A stretch of DNA of 64,000 bases from Sitta carolinensis (taxonomy: Eukaryota; Chordata; Aves; Passeriformes; Sittidae), in NCBI GenBank assembly GCA_032173965.1, contig CM063284.1, positions 117,030,410 to 117,094,409 on the forward strand. Direction: 5' to 3'. The stretch's first letter is position 1; each line of letters begins with the position of its first letter. The translations under genes were made by a program, and so were the position numbers. Of this stretch, positions 49,011 through 63,337 are shown one piece after another. Under the pieces are notes generated by a model. That model saw nothing but the letters and a program-made list of their open reading frames with translations, was not told the DNA's origin and made no database searches.

Positions 49011-50971
49011 GCATCTTATCAGTAGTAAGAAAGAAAATTTTGGCTGCTTTTTAAATTCAATTTCCTGAGATCAGTAAAATATATAATGTATATTAGTACT
49101 TAGTGGATTTTTTTCAGTGCACAGTCTTTATTTACTTTTTTTGATTGTAACACTGAACTTTTATTAGTAGATTCTATATCTAGCTATTTGCTGTATCTCC
49201 ACAGTTTTTAGTCAGAAGAAACTCTAGGGATGAAAGACTCTAGTTCTTGATGAGTTAGTTATATGGAGTGATGGATTTTAGGTCCAAATCACTGAGATCC
49301 TGCAAAATCATGTACAGTAATGTTTTAATGCATAAAAACTGTGCAAGGTTGAGTTTTGACAAAATTTCTTTAAAACCTAGAATTCAGACTTAAATCACTG
49401 GTTTGAATTTTTTTGGGCCCTACTGAAGGAACAGTTTAGAGACCTCTAAAAGGAAAGCCATGTTCATTCACATGATGATGTACTGCCCTTCTGTCTTGCT
49501 GACTGGTGACACATCAGCTCATCTGTCTGAGCTCTGGTGTAGCCTGCAAGCTACAGCAGGTATCTCTGTGGTAGACCATGTCTAAACATCATAATTAAAT
49601 CAGCGCTGCACAGCCGAGCAGGCTCCTGAAAGTGCTTCTCTGGCTATGTTTCAACAGCCATAATTCAGGAGAGTGGTTTTCTCTAAGTTATATTTGATCT
49701 AATTTACTTTTATTAATTATTATGCAATTAGCGCATGAAGAAATGTTAAGATCTTGCCTCACGCTTCTCCCATTTGAAAGGTCTGCCCAGTTCTTACCCA
49801 AATCAATGAAAGGTTACCACTGGTTTTGATTAAATTTATGTAGAATTTGCAGACAGTGTTTCTGGGATTTTTGGAATGAGGAGATGCTAAAACGAAGAGC
49901 TGGCGGGCTTCTCAGGCTTCTTAAGGGGTGAGAGGATGGGAGTGCCAAGAGCGTGGGTGAGACACGGCTCCTCGGTGCCAGGTTCTGTAAGGCCTGTCAT
50001 CCTTATCAGTGTCTTGATACTGATCCCACTGCTAATACTGTTTCCTTTCTTGAGTTTTGAAATGTGCCCAGGCTGATCTTAGATAACTTCATCTTCTGTC
50101 TACATACAGGATAACAGCAACCTTTATTATATGCCTGCATAGAATCAGTTACAAGAAAGGCACATCCAACTCCTTAGAATCATTCCCAAGATTCTCCTGG
50201 TTTTGTGCTTCTCCTTCCTTTTGTCTGTAATTTTCACCTTTGGTGCTGAGATCCTCCCTCCTTTTATACCCTAATTTATACCATTCCAGCAGAATGAAGT
50301 GGAGCCTAGCTTTCATCTGTGCCTGCAGATGCTGCAGTAAGAGCACGCTTTTTCAAATCCTACCTTTACCCAGTGAGAGCTGAAGAATAGCCGTAACTAT
50401 ACCCAGAACATTATCCGTGAATATTTTTATAAATAGAAACAGTGAAATCCATTCGATGAGTTTTCAAATCCCGCACTCAGTCATTGTTCATTAATTTTTG
50501 AGTGGATGAAGAGTCATTTGAATTTATTAAAATATTAATGAACATTGACTAAGTTAACATGAAAGGATGGGGAGCATTTCATAAATGAAGATGTGCTCAT
50601 TTATATGTGAATACTTTTTTTCCTGTCCAGTAATGTGTCCCTGCTAGAACATGTAAGAACTGCAATTTGTCATCGTGTCAGGAGATGCAGTACTGTTATT
50701 TTAATGAGTAACATGAAAGCACAAATAGCAAATGTGAATAACATTGTGAGGAGTAAGATGTAAATTTAATAATATTACATAAGCATTTGTAATATTTTCA
50801 CATAAATGGTACACTAAGCTCTTTTGTTTTAGAAAAAATAACTTTAAATAATTTGTAAAAGTCTATATATGTATTTTAATCTATTATTTTGAGAAAGAAA
50901 AAAGCAGAAGAATGTAGTCAATAAATTTTATTTTTATATAACCTACTATTCTCAAATTTGAAAAAGATTGG
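49011..50971. other. Non-coding stretch
   Basis: No gene recognised. A short GC-richer patch with several CpGs lies at about 49885-49990. ATTA-rich DNA at about 50420-50600 resembles regulatory DNA but carries no specific signature. Confidence 0.45.
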
Positions 50972-51044
50972 AAAAAAAAAACCCACAAAAAACCCACCAC
51001 AAAACAAACAAACAAACAAACAAAAAGTAAAAGAAAAAAAAAAG
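50972..51044. repeat. A-rich tract with CAAA units
   Basis: A run, then A/C low-complexity DNA, about five CAAA units and a final A run. Composition is similar to 48946-49010. Confidence 0.9.
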
Positions 51045-51973
51045 AGCATCACCAGAACTAGGGGGTTAAATGGGTAGAGTGAGGAAAAATTTCAGGGAGA
51101 TATTGTTAAAAAAACAATCCTGCACTCATAGAAGATATTTTGTTCCTACTAAGAGTTTGGACTAGTAACAAACTGCTACATAAAGAAAGTGTTACTCTAC
51201 TTTCTGACATGTTTACAGGAGTCCTGGTTCTCTAACTGTTCTTCTCTTGTTACAGTGAAAGATTCAAGTGATATGGTTGCCTCCAGAACTTAGACTTGCT
51301 TGTGAATACTGTTAACAAAAATTTTCATTTTCACTGACATTTATGTTCCTCTCTTCATATGAACTTTTGCCAACTTCATATTGTAAAATAAACAATAATT
51401 TACTTTAGTAAAACTTCTAGTAAAAATCTTCTTTTATTTCCTTGCTCCTGAGCTGAGTGTTGAGTTAGATCTCTAAGGGGTAAAAAACAGGGAGCAGTGT
51501 GGAAATTCCTTTTCTGAAAGGTGTGTAAGGTCTTAAGCATTTACAAGATTAAGCTTTTCTTCATTTGGGAAAACTTAGTTATTCTTTTACTTATCCTCCT
51601 TTACTGGTCACCAACTGGGCTCAGGAGAGTAAAAGTTCAAAATTTAATATTTCTCTGACTTTTTCTAGCTGATTAAAAGTACTTATTATTATTCAGGTAA
51701 TTAGTAAAGCCCCAACAAAAGCAAACGACAGCTCCTGCCTCCCCTTGAAACCAAGCAGCCAGGCAAAGCAAAGCTAAGCATTATACTTTTCTGCATTTGG
51801 AAGAAAAGTTAAAGTGCCATGACCTCATCTTCACTACAAATTCCCTTCTTGCTGACATGGAAGGTAGATGACACTTGTGAATACTTCTGAAAATTAGACC
51901 ATGTGCTAATACCAAAATTGAAGTTGAATGAAAAGATGCATTTAATGTAAGTATTCTCTAAGAAATTGTCAGG
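51045..51973. other. Non-coding stretch
   Basis: No gene or element recognised. Confidence 0.45.
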
Positions 51974-52136
51974 CTTTTTTCTTTTCTTTTTCTTTTTCTT
52001 TTTTTTTTTTTTTTTTCTTTTTTTCTTTTTCTTTTTCTTTTTCTTTTTCTTTTTCTTTTTCTTTTTCTTTTTCTTTTTCTTTTTCTTTTTCTTTTTCTTT
52101 TTCTTTTTCTTACTTTTTTTTTTCTCTTTCTTTCCT
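51974..52136. repeat. CTTTTT microsatellite in a 163-bp pyrimidine tract
   Basis: The plus strand is pure C/T from 51974 to 52111, has one A at 52112, and is C/T again to 52136. From about 52024 to 52110 it is a regular 6-bp repeat, roughly 14 units of CTTTTT. The Phe-rich (plus) and Lys/Arg-rich (minus) open frames across it are products of the repeat and not genes. Confidence 0.95.
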
Positions 52137-55100
52137 GAGTGTTTCTTCTGTCTTGCATACCCCTTAGGAATAGAGCCAAGTCCTTTCCCCCAGAACTAGC
52201 AGTGTAGTTGCAAAAGCACATACTGGAAATTCAGGGCTCAAATAATTCCTACCCACTGAACTGGGAGCAAGGGTGAATAATCCTCCATTTCTACTATTTA
52301 TAGACATCTATTTTAGGATCAATAATTAAGCACTGACTAAAGCTAGAAACCAGGACAGGGAATTCCAGCATCCCAAAGACAGTAGGAGACCTCACTTTCT
52401 CTCTGTCTTTAGCTGAAGCATTTTCATTTTACTATTACAGTGTGTGAGACGGGCACCATAGTCCAGAGGGTATCTCAGTTAACAGGCATGTGGGCACACC
52501 AGACTCATATTCCCACCCCAGTGAAGTTTATTAGTTATACAAGGTGGAACAGGTCACCCCACCCACAATGACCACTAACTTGACTGTAAATGCATGCCTA
52601 TGGGCCTTGAAGACTAATTGAACAGTTTGTAGCCTGTGTTGCACAAATTTTCGTGTTCAGGGGGAGTATTTTAATTTTTATCATAATGGCTGTACAGTGT
52701 AATTTGTCTCTAACCCTGCTGTGGACACATCTGGGAAAAAAACCTCAACAAAATGGAATTAATATTTTTGCAGGTTTTCATTTTCATCACATTGCTTCTT
52801 TTTGGAACAATTTCATCTTGAAAATGTTTCTGAAAGCAAGCCCTGGATACTTATTGGTGTCAATCCGGCATGACTTGAAATTGCCCTGGAAGGTAGGCTG
52901 GGTTTTGTAGCAGTCTCCCAGGGCAAAGGAATGGGAGTTACATCTCTGTCAGTTTTGTGGCTAACATAGTAATAATAGATGCATTTTTGACTAAGGAGCG
53001 CTCAGCGAAGATTTGGCAGGTGGTGAGAAGTGACATTAACTGTAATTGCTTTGTCCTCACTTTGTGCTGCCCCACAGGTTTTGGGAAGCCTCCATCTGCT
53101 ACTCCCCACGTTACTGTGGATGGATTGTTACCTCCTTGGGGCAGTGGTTACCTTTCCATGATATATATGCTTTGCATTACACCAAAGAACTAAGAAGCCC
53201 CAGTGGTGGCTTTTACATGCATCTGCAAAATAAATAATTTAGCCCCAACAGTAAAAAGTATCTTCTGCTGGGACTCTTTGCTGGAGATAAGAGAAATCTC
53301 ATTACAGTAATGCCATGGGAGCTATTCTGTTCTGCCTCTGCATCTTTCCTCTCTTCCAGTTTGTGAGGAGCACAACTTGTCTCAGATTTGCAAAGTGATT
53401 CGGTGATTTGCTGATATTTGTACAATGGGCCAGGAACAAAACATGAGATAAAAAGTAGGTTTCTCTGTTCCCAAGGCATTGCCTTTACAGTACATCTCTC
53501 TCCTCATCAATTCCCTCCTTTTCCCTCCATTAGTTACTCTTTCCCTCATGCAGTTTAGCTCAACTGACCTTTTATCTCTCCTGTTTCTTGGGGATATGGC
53601 ATCTATTAAAACTGAAACAGAAGCACAGAAATATCTGAACTCCTTCTGTTTTGACATCATGTTTCTGATCATGGGATTTTAAAAGTGAATAGATTCACTG
53701 TTCTTTTTCTGTATAAAGGTATATTTTCTCCTTTCAAGTATGACTTGCATTGTAGACTTAGGCTGGCTTGCTCTGTGGAGTGGTTTCTGATTCTCTCTTT
53801 GCAATTTTATAATTTCTCTTCTTCCTTCAGGTTTTGCTTTAGATTTTTCTTTAAGCCTTTTTTGTTCTTTCTCCAGGTTTCACTGTCACATAAAAATAAT
53901 ATTCATCCCTCTGTACCTTAGTTTCTGTTCTGGCTTTCAGGTGGGTTTGGTGAAGGAATCAACATGGTTTTTAGTTGTTTAACATATCTGTAGCTGAACA
54001 ATTTGGTCAAAAAAGACACGCCTATGCTTTACAGATACGTTTGTCAGTAGACATGCTCGTGCCTAAAACCCAACTCCCGTCTAAACCTGATTTTTAATCA
54101 GGGCAGAGGCCAAATGTTCTTCCTATTTGTTACTGGTTTTGTTTCTCCCAAAATCCCCCTCTCAGAACAGGCCCAGGATTTCACTGCTTGGAGGCTTACA
54201 GGCAGAACTTGTAAGGCTGTGAGCAATTTTAACTTCAGAATTTGAGTTAAAAATATTTGAAGTTCTCTTAGTCTGTTCCCTCTTTTCTAGCTAAACACGA
54301 CTTAGCTGTTTGGCTAAGACCTGACTTTTCAAGGTGCTTTGTTCATAGAAAATGGTTATGATATATCAAACACATTATTGAATATCTGACCTGAAATCTT
54401 CTGTGTTGGTCTTTGCCGTGCAATGTTTGTATCAGTCAACATGATAAACAAGGATAAAAAGTGATGTAAAACAGAGTTGTATTAATTGAAAATCTATTTC
54501 TGCTAGGACTTGTTGTTTTATTGTATTGACCATGTGTGGTCAGATACTGTGGAGACAGTCAAGATATCTAACACAGTAGATATCACTACTCTGTGATAAG
54601 GTTCCTCTGGGCAATGATGTACAGCTTCCATTTAAGTTTCAGGAATTGCCAAATAGTGACAAGTAGACTTGGAGAATAATTAGAGAAGTGGGAAAGCGTG
54701 TTTTAGAGGGTTTTTTATGTAAGAGATCACATTATCTTTATAATCAAAACTGTGAAGCAATGCTCATTTGTTATGTGAAGACAGGTTTATTTTTGTTCTA
54801 TCACTTTGAATGATAGATGTAAATTGGATGCAGTCTGATATCTTGATTTTTCTTTTTACATGAAAAAGAAAATTAAAATTTTAATATAATTTGCATGATG
54901 AGTAATAAAGTGACATGGGAAGCAGAGACCAAAGAACTGTCATATGAAAGGAAATTTTATTTAGTCAGGTTATTATCTAATTTTGCGTCTAATCGATAAT
55001 GACATAATCCCTGAGGACAGGCAAAAAGCTAAAGTATAAAAGACGTTTCTTATACACAAGGATCTCTTTTCACCAAGAGACAGTTGGTATAAGGCCCAGC

Positions 55101-58100
55101 TGTATGTCCATATGATCAAAACCTACCATTCATGATTTGGTCAGTGTATGTGTTCAAAATCACAGCAGGTTTATTTGAACATTGTAAATATTTTGACACA
55201 AATGGAGACTGGACCATGCTGGGAAAGACTGGAGGTCGTGGCTGCATTGCCTGCTCCTCTTCTGCCTGCAGATGACATTTGGCTGAAAGCAAAGCCATGT
55301 GAGCGATGAGGAGGTGCCCACACTGAGCACAACAGCTGCTTAAACTGTGAAAAATGTTTTTCTGACTTCACAATCTGCTCACTGTGTTGAGTGCATGGGG
55401 AAGGCCGAAGGAAAAAATTATGAATTTCAGCTTTTCGTCCCCTTGGACATCCAAGCTTCCTGTAGCAAGATGTATTTTCTCCCTGTGGCCTTGGTCTCTC
55501 CTACCTTTTTCCCTTCACCTTCATGAGAATGATTGTTACAAGTGTCTGGCCAAAAGTGGAGGAGAGGGCTGTGGGGTAACCTCAGCTGCATGCAAGGGCC
55601 AGGGCCTGTCCTGGCTGTGTCCTGTACTTGCTTTGCCATGGTGGAGACTCAGCTTCTGCTCTGTGCAGCCAGGTGCCTGCCTTTGCTTTTTACTCTGCAA
55701 ATAATTTTGAGACTGGTCCTGTCTTCTCTTGAGTTTATATGTGAATTTTCTCTATGAGCTTGTGGATATTAAACAATATCTCCTGTCCTTAGTATTAGCC
55801 TTTGGCTGCCAGCTCCAGGAGCTGATTTCATGGTGATTGAGTTTTTCTTAATTGTCACTGTATATGTTAGCAGACAAATGAAATCTGTAACCTGTGGTTT
55901 TCAAAATCTAAATGAAGACACAGGAAGGCAGGATGTACTGCGAAGACTGACAAAGAATGTGTTTGAAATTTAGTATGTGCTATTTGTTTGCCTCTTTGGG
56001 GCATTGTGGGAAAATTATTCTTCAGGCGAGATGGGCTATGAAAAGACCAGTAAATCAGTATGATATGTAAGGTGCAATGAACAAGAGAACTGACAAAGCA
56101 GGAGGAAAACTTGTTGAGGCTTATTTCATTGGCAGGGTTTATTAGTGAAGGGGAGGTAGAGGATGAAATATGATGGACTCTGATATTCATCCTGTAATTT
56201 AGTGTGTGCACTGCACTGCTCTGTTTTCCTTTTCCCCACATTATGCATAATTCAAATATTCTATTCCTTGCTGATAGGAATTCAGATTTATAGCAGTTTT
56301 AATTTCTGATCTACTCCTGGTACGTGCCGTGTTTATATATTATGTCCATGTATTATGCCTATTATAAAAAGCCCTTTCTCTCAAAGCCTGCATATACATT
56401 GTTCATAATGTGTATGCCAAACATCTCTTGATACAATTGCAAAATACAGTTTCCAGCTCCTGAATAAACATATCTGGTGCATTCTCACACTTAATGCATG
56501 AAAGTTCAGTATTCAGACTGATTGCAGTGTATGAACTTGAAAGTTTTTTATGACCGAGAAGTATTTACTGCAAGATCATCCAGTATCAGGTGGAAATTGG
56601 CTGAATGACCTTTTCCAGCATTTGTTACTTAACTAGCTCTATTTAACACCGGGAGCATGAGTAAAACAATATTCCATTATTGATATGCAGTTTATCAAAC
56701 ATCAGTGTACTGTTTTATTTCCTCTTCTTCCTGCAGGTCTTAGGGTCCCATTTCCCTTATTTCTTAGGGCAGTAGGGAGTATCTCCTATGGCTTAATTGA
56801 AGGGACCATTTGAATGACATCTATGTTGTTAAAGCTGAGATGTAATCTTGAGCGTGTCATGGAAACTAGGGAAGTTATTGAAAGGCCTTTGGACAAGTGC
56901 ATATTATTTTAGTACATGTGTTGCAGCCCTCTCTGAAAGACTATTTCAACTATGGATAGAAAAATAGTAATTTTTCATGATCTCATGGGATAATGATTAG
57001 AATTTGTTCGGTACCTGGTTTAAAAGGAGAAAATAGACTTTTTAACATAACCATTGTAAATGTAATTAAGTATGTGTGAAGTTCAAAAACTCAAATATAT
57101 TATTACTCTGACATACTCGGGAATCCTAATGGAATTCAATACAACTGTATGCAATTTCAAGAATTTAAAATATTGAATGTAAAACTACAAAGACATAAAG
57201 GAATAATTTGTATAATCTGTCAGTCAGAGAAGAAATGCATGTTGTACAATTTTTTTCTATTTGTCATAACTGAAGGAAAAGACAGGAGATGTCAAGGTAC
57301 AGTTTTAGAAATGTGGTTTATTTTAAGGGCAAGATAAATGAGTTATGAATCATGTGGTTGGTAATGAAAAAGAGAACCTTTCACTGTAAAGTCCTTCATT
57401 TAAGTCCTAGTCCAGGTTACTGTTGTCACCTGAAGGCTGCTGGGATTCATTTTGTCTTTTTATCCTGATGATAAGAACCAGTGTGAGGTACTTAAAACAG
57501 GAAGATAAAGTGGATAGATGGAAAGACTGTTGCTCTCTGATGTCCTGCAGTAAGCTAAAACTCTTTGAGTATCACAGTGCTACCTTTCTGATACACATTC
57601 TGTTTGTCCAGATGTTTTTTACGTTTGGGTTTCAACATCATAATCTTTATTATGGTCACTGTGAGACCAGAGGTCATCAATAAATGTGAATTATTAGTAC
57701 CATGAGAGAGACAATATACCCAGTACTTATTGCAGGCCATTTATAGCCAAACACCTTTTTATACATTCTTTGTTCTTTTCCTTTCTCAGGCATGTTATAA
57801 AGATTGTTATGAGCAGAAAGCATGTTCCTTCCATCTAAGGTTTGAAGTTTTTAAAAGTCCAGCTGAAGGAAAGTCAAAGCTCTGTTCATTTAATCTACAA
57901 TTAAAACCTTTTATTTCCTAAGAATGTTTCTGTCCTCATGATCTGCTGCTGTAGGCAACTTCCTGAATTCTGATTTCTTTGCATATTAGACTGGAAACAT
58001 TAACAAATTAGAAAGGCATAAAATATCTAAAGCCTGTAAGGCACTGCAAACTCCAAAATGCTCTGTTCCATAGGTGTCACATTACACTGTGTTTATCAAA

Positions 58101-59369
58101 ATAACTGTTTTGTTATAGTTCAGTGAAGTTTACTTCCCTCACAGAAGTAAAACTAAACTTTGGAATATATTCTGCTGTTGCAGTCTTCCATTCTCACCTG
58201 CATTTGGATAATATATGTTGGATTCCAACAAACAGAGTGAGATATTTACTGCATTCCATAATGAGTGACTGAAAATGAGTGAACTGGAAGTGCACCTTGG
58301 AAAAGCTCTAAATCCCTTCACTCATTTGGCTCTTGCTGTTTCTGTATCTTGCTGAGCTGTTTGTATGAGGTGAAATATTTTTATTTAACTGAAGAGGAGA
58401 GTAAGTCAACCTAAGGTTATAAGACTTCCATTTGGGCCTGAAGGAAATTCATTAATGTCCACAGCATGTGGTCCTCTCATGCTAGGACTGCCACCTGTCA
58501 TCAGCTTAGCCTGAAAGCTTTGACCAGCAGAAATGTGTGGGAGGGTATGTATATAAGCTGCAGAATAAAAGGAGTATTACTGTCCCAAAGGAAGAAGTGG
58601 AGGATATTTGAATAAAAATGTCTTTTAAGTTTCCCCCCAGTAAGTGTCCAGTTAAAGCATATTTAGCTTTTTATTTTGCTTATCTGAAATCTCTTCCTGT
58701 GCTTGCTTTCTGGGCTAAGTTACCTGGAGTTCAGAAAACAGAAAAAAGTAGTAGCCTTAGGTGTATAAGGTCTTAATAATGCAAAATGAAAAAGCATTAA
58801 ACAGGATTGTAGTAAGCCCCACCAACCTGGAGAAGTCCCCTATTAATAAAACAGAAGACCAAAGGGTTCAATAAACGAATCCAAATATGTGTCCTGTGCC
58901 ATTACTAATAACATTCTCTTGAAGGATGGGATTTTGTAATAGGAAGTATTGTTAATAAAGAAGATTCTTTGCAGCCATTGGGATTTTTTTCTTTAATAAC
59001 CATGGTGCCAATTGGCCTGGGATTTCCTAGGTAATATTCTGCATTTCTAATGAAGTAGTATGTTGAAGCTACTGTAGGGATGTGCACATTCAGGTTTTAG
59101 TTGCTATTGTTTTTTCAATTACCCTTTTTAATGTAAAAGGTCAAAGGATAAATATTTGACTTGACTGAATCTCCTGTGAGCCCACAGTGGAAGTTCCAGC
59201 ATGTTTCTTTCTGGAAATTGATTTAGGGAAGCTCTTAGTTCAGCTGTAGCTGCCAGATGGCACAGAAGGAGGTGCAACCCCTGGGAGAGGATGTTGAGGC
59301 TGTCTGGGCATAGGAGTTTGCAGGACTGAGGTCCTTGTACCCATTTCATGGACGGTTCAGCCGCTTGGC
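52137..59369. other. Non-coding stretch, no gene recognised
   Basis: About 7.2 kb. The longest frame in the window (124 codons, minus, 55867-56241) is here and shows no domain, transmembrane pattern or family motif. No RNA gene or recognisable mobile element. Confidence 0.5.
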
Positions 59370-59420
59370 CAGACTCCCCACTGGTGTAAATCCGTATTGT
59401 TCCAGTCATATTCTGTGAAG
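59370..59420. mobile_element. Possible second relic of the ancient amniote repeat
   Basis: CACTGGTGTAAATCCG followed by a TTCCAGTCAT stretch resembles part of the same old repeat suspected at 29953-30060 (style: TTACACTGGTGTAAATCCGG). Short and degenerate. Confidence 0.28.
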
Positions 59421-62400
59421 GTACAGTGGCAGGTGCCAGCAGAGGTTCTTACACCCATGTGTAACATGGTTCTTAATCCCTGTGGGTGTCAGCAGAGGGC
59501 TGATGGACCTGCAGCCTCCTGCTGGCACATCCAGGCCATCATTGCTGAGAGTGATGGTACTAAAGTGCTTCCCAGAGCAGCCTCAGCCGCAGCATTTCCC
59601 CTCTCTGCTGCCAGGTACTGTGCCTCCTTTCAGTCCCACAAAATAACTTGATTTGTAACTCTTCAAGATGCAAACTGATGTATTCTGCTCCCTTAGCACA
59701 GGTCCTGACTAGGGATACTGGAAACTTCCACAGAAACTCTGTTGCAGTTGTGGGTTGCTGGCCTGCCAAAATTGAAGTTGGGCTGTAGAGTTGTACCACT
59801 GCCAGCAGACTTTCCTACCAATGGTAGTAGAATTTTATTTGAAATTAAATTAAAAAAAAAATACTTTATATCTTGTTAAAATTAATATTTAGTCCTATGT
59901 GATGGGTGACTGTTTTTAGCATCTTGACCATTTCTACTGTTAGAGAGCCTCCTGTCTTTTGATTTTATCACTACCTGAGGAGATAAGAATTGATCATATG
60001 TGGAGAACTGAAAAAAGGCAGACAAGGTCTTTTCTTGCTTAAAAAGGCTATTCTCAGAATTTCTAGTTCACTGGGAAATTATTTGGAAAGGAGAAAAACG
60101 ATCAAGTTGGTTTAAAAACAAATTCTGAACAAATATAAGTGTTTCATGAAAAAGCAATTCTGCGTTTTTAGCCGCTTTTTTTCTGAGTAGATACAACTTA
60201 TTCATTATATAATCACATGAATCTTATTTTTTTTGTACAATGCAGGTAAAAGCCAAAACCTTGGTTGAGTTAATTGGCTTCAGTGACATTACTAAAGGTG
60301 CAAATCAAAGCATATTGTGTGTACTTGGGAACTGCTATTTAAATCATTCATTCACTCTACTGAATAGTGCATTTGAAGCAGAAAAAGAGGAGAAAGCTGC
60401 TGTTTGCTACTGCATTGGGTTGTTGATATTTTTGGGGTTTTTTTGAGGTTTTTTTTTGTTTTGTTTTTGTTTTTTTTTTTAAAAAGAGAGTATGAACTGG
60501 CTATTAATCTCTGACACAAAAATTACTGAATATTTAAACAGAAGAAAAGGTTGTTTGGCTGCTTCTCTGATTAAGCTTTTTTTACTGTAATTTTCGTCCG
60601 TTTCACTTGCAAAGAAATTTTGTTTAGAGCTTCTTTCATACAACATAGAAGAATGAGCATGACAGTTTATTAATGTTACAACATTTCTTTGCCTGGTTTC
60701 AGACATGAGGAGGAGAAATTTTTTGATCATGTAATTCAATAGCCATTTGTCTTAGAGTTACCTGAGTATGAAGTACAATATGCCAATATTTCAACATCAT
60801 ATAATCAATAGCTCTCTATGTGATAATTACTTTGGAATAGATTCTTCTATATTTGTCACTTTGAGTTGTATGTTAGTGAAAAGAAGCCCCGTTTGGAGGA
60901 ATATCTTATCCTATTGAAATGACTAAGATATTATTTGAGAAAAGGATCTTAGCTCAATACAAAATAATGGTGGAATGAATCATTAGGACAGAATCACAGT
61001 GTTTTTACACCAACAGCTTGTTAGAAAGATTTGTTTGCCAGCACACCATGACTTGGAGTTATTTCTCCTGAAAATTATCTGAAGAAAATTTAGTGTTCAT
61101 TGAAATACTCTGCATCCTTCAGTATGTGGCACAATGTTATTAATTTCTTATTCAGATCAATACTTAATGGATCTGGTTTTGGCAAAAGATAAAGCTTTAT
61201 CTTTGTAAAGGTGGACTGCAAGACTTCTCTCATCCAACTAAACAAAATACTTACATAGGTGTGTTCTTTTTCATAAAAATTGCATTCTTCATTTACATAA
61301 GTCAAAGACTATTTAAAACCTAGCAGATCACCTTATATTTAAAAATAATTTGTTTCATTAATAGAATAAAAATTTGCTCTTTGCTCATGTACATAGCATG
61401 TACTAATGCCTTATTATTTCTGTGTGTTAGAAAAATGCCCAGAAACCACCTAACTGCCATAGTTTCACTATTGATCTTATACTGACTTTCTGTCCCTTTT
61501 GTTTGGTTTATATCTCATGAGAAGTTTAGAAATCAACCACATCTATATAACTCCATTTATTGCCAGGGCATTTGTAAAAGAGTTTCAGTAATTTTATCTG
61601 GATCTGTCTGTCCACTCAAATTTGATTGTTTTAGTTAAATTTATTTTTCTGTCTATTAAAAGTAGACAGTATAAATTCACATTTTTTTTCCCCTCTTCAT
61701 TGGTGTCATTTTTATATGTCATTCACTGAATTTAGATTTCAGGCAGGAAAAAGGGTAAACAGAAATATGAGGGTAGTAATATCAAAGTATTATTGTGGAT
61801 TATGTCCCATTTTATAGTGGACATAGTGTTTATAAGGTGTGCCAATGTACAGAGATGTAGTTATCCTGCTCTTCTTGGGTTCCTGGTAGCATCTCCTTGT
61901 ATGATTTTTGACCAGCTGCAATCACCTTGTCAAAGTGCACAAAAGTGCATTTCACATAGCACCTTGATCTGAGACACTGCTGACATATTAGTGATTGGTT
62001 TTTCCTTTTGTGCACTTTTGTTTTATCCAAATGTTCCTTAAAATTTGATGCAGATTCAAATTTACTCTGTGAATCACTTTTCCTCCATCCAGTTCTTAGT
62101 GAACTGGGTTTCTTGGGAGAATTACATCAATCATCAATTGACAGCTTGAAGGGCAACATAGAAGAAAGGCAAGTGTTGATGCATGAGCTCTATCACATTT
62201 TTAATCTTGTTATTATGACTTATTTCAACTTGTTTAAAGGGAATATGGACATATTAATAGTGATGTTACATTTTTAGTACTTAGAAAAGTTTCTCAAAAA
62301 AGGCTTGAAAACACTAAAGAAAATGTTGGGGAGTAACTTTGTGTGTGCAAGTTTGAACACCTGTGTCTGCAATTTCCGACTTTCTCAATTGCATTTTGAA

Positions 62401-63337
62401 AAGAAATGCTTTAATACAATAGCTCAAATGTTCCTTTCTTCATGTTACTTAATTGCAAGAGAAAAAAAATAGTTCTGTAAGTATCTGACTTTCAGGTTAG
62501 TGTGTGGTTTTTATTCTTTTCTTGTTAATACTTTTTTATTTCACTGGTGCCCAGCGAGTCTTTTAGTCCAATCATGTAGAAGAGTTCTTGACTTTGTAAG
62601 TAGTAGTTTTTACTGCTCCCATAGTAAGAAAGAATAATTGCATCAAAGGATGCTGAGAGATGAGGGTGCTACAAAATATCAAAAGAAGTTTCAAAAGGCT
62701 CAGAAGCAGAATTAAGGCGTTTCTCATTGTTGTAAGCTAAATCTGCATCTTGGAAATCCTATAAGAACTCTTCCTATATTTGTGTGGTAAGTAGTCAGAA
62801 TGAGAAATGGGTTAACAGTCCACCTGTAATAACAGGTCTGTTTGTGGTGGCTGATGCTTTATGGGTATTGTAATTTATTGTTGGCCAGTGGTTTCCTGTT
62901 GAAGGATGCCTACTCCATTTTTGTGAAATTTTTCATGAAAAAGCTTATGGGTGGTACACAAATATATCATAGTGGAGAGAGAAATGCAGATGAAAACTTT
63001 GCTCCCCAGTGTTTTCCTAATAATTTCACATGAATCAGGCATATATTAAAGAACTACAAATTTCTCTGGAGCTGGAATGCAATTATCGTTATGTAGGGAG
63101 AAGTCAGAAATGAGGGTGGAATATTACTGGGAGTTGTTGAAGAAAAGGGTAAGCAGTGAAGAAGACTCATAAGGAAAGCTGGTGTAATGAAGAAAAATGT
63201 TTCTTAGAGACAGATAAGGGAACTGTAAGCATGATGTGGATGAGAGAAAAAGGTAAAGGATATTCAGAAAGTGGAATTACTTGCTGGTTATGAATATAAA
63301 CAAGAAATTCAGATATAAACCCTAAATTACATATAAA
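59421..63337. other. Non-coding stretch, no gene recognised
   Basis: About 3.9 kb. A GC-richer patch at about 59420-59640 contains two near-copies of a GTGCCAGCAGAGG/GTGTCAGCAGAGG phrase (about 59434 and 59487) but no coding signature. A T/G-rich tract lies at 60428-60480. Nothing else recognised. Confidence 0.45.
60428..60480. repeat. T/G-rich low-complexity tract
   Basis: T runs of varying length separated by G or GG, ending in a T run that meets an A run at 60481. Confidence 0.85.

Noticed and set aside
50464..50476. TTCAAATCCCGC, resembling a tRNA B box
   Set aside because: No A box at the right distance and no cloverleaf can be drawn.
51958..52221. Lys/Arg-rich and Phe-rich open frames on opposite strands
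   Set aside because: Direct translation of the CTTTTT repeat.
55867..56241. 124-codon minus-strand open frame, the longest in the window
   Set aside because: No family motif, no signal peptide or membrane pattern, no supporting context; length is at the chance limit.
58390..58440. MIR-like string around GAGGAGAGTAAGTCAACCTAAGGTTATAAGAC
   Set aside because: Similarity too short and patchy to support.
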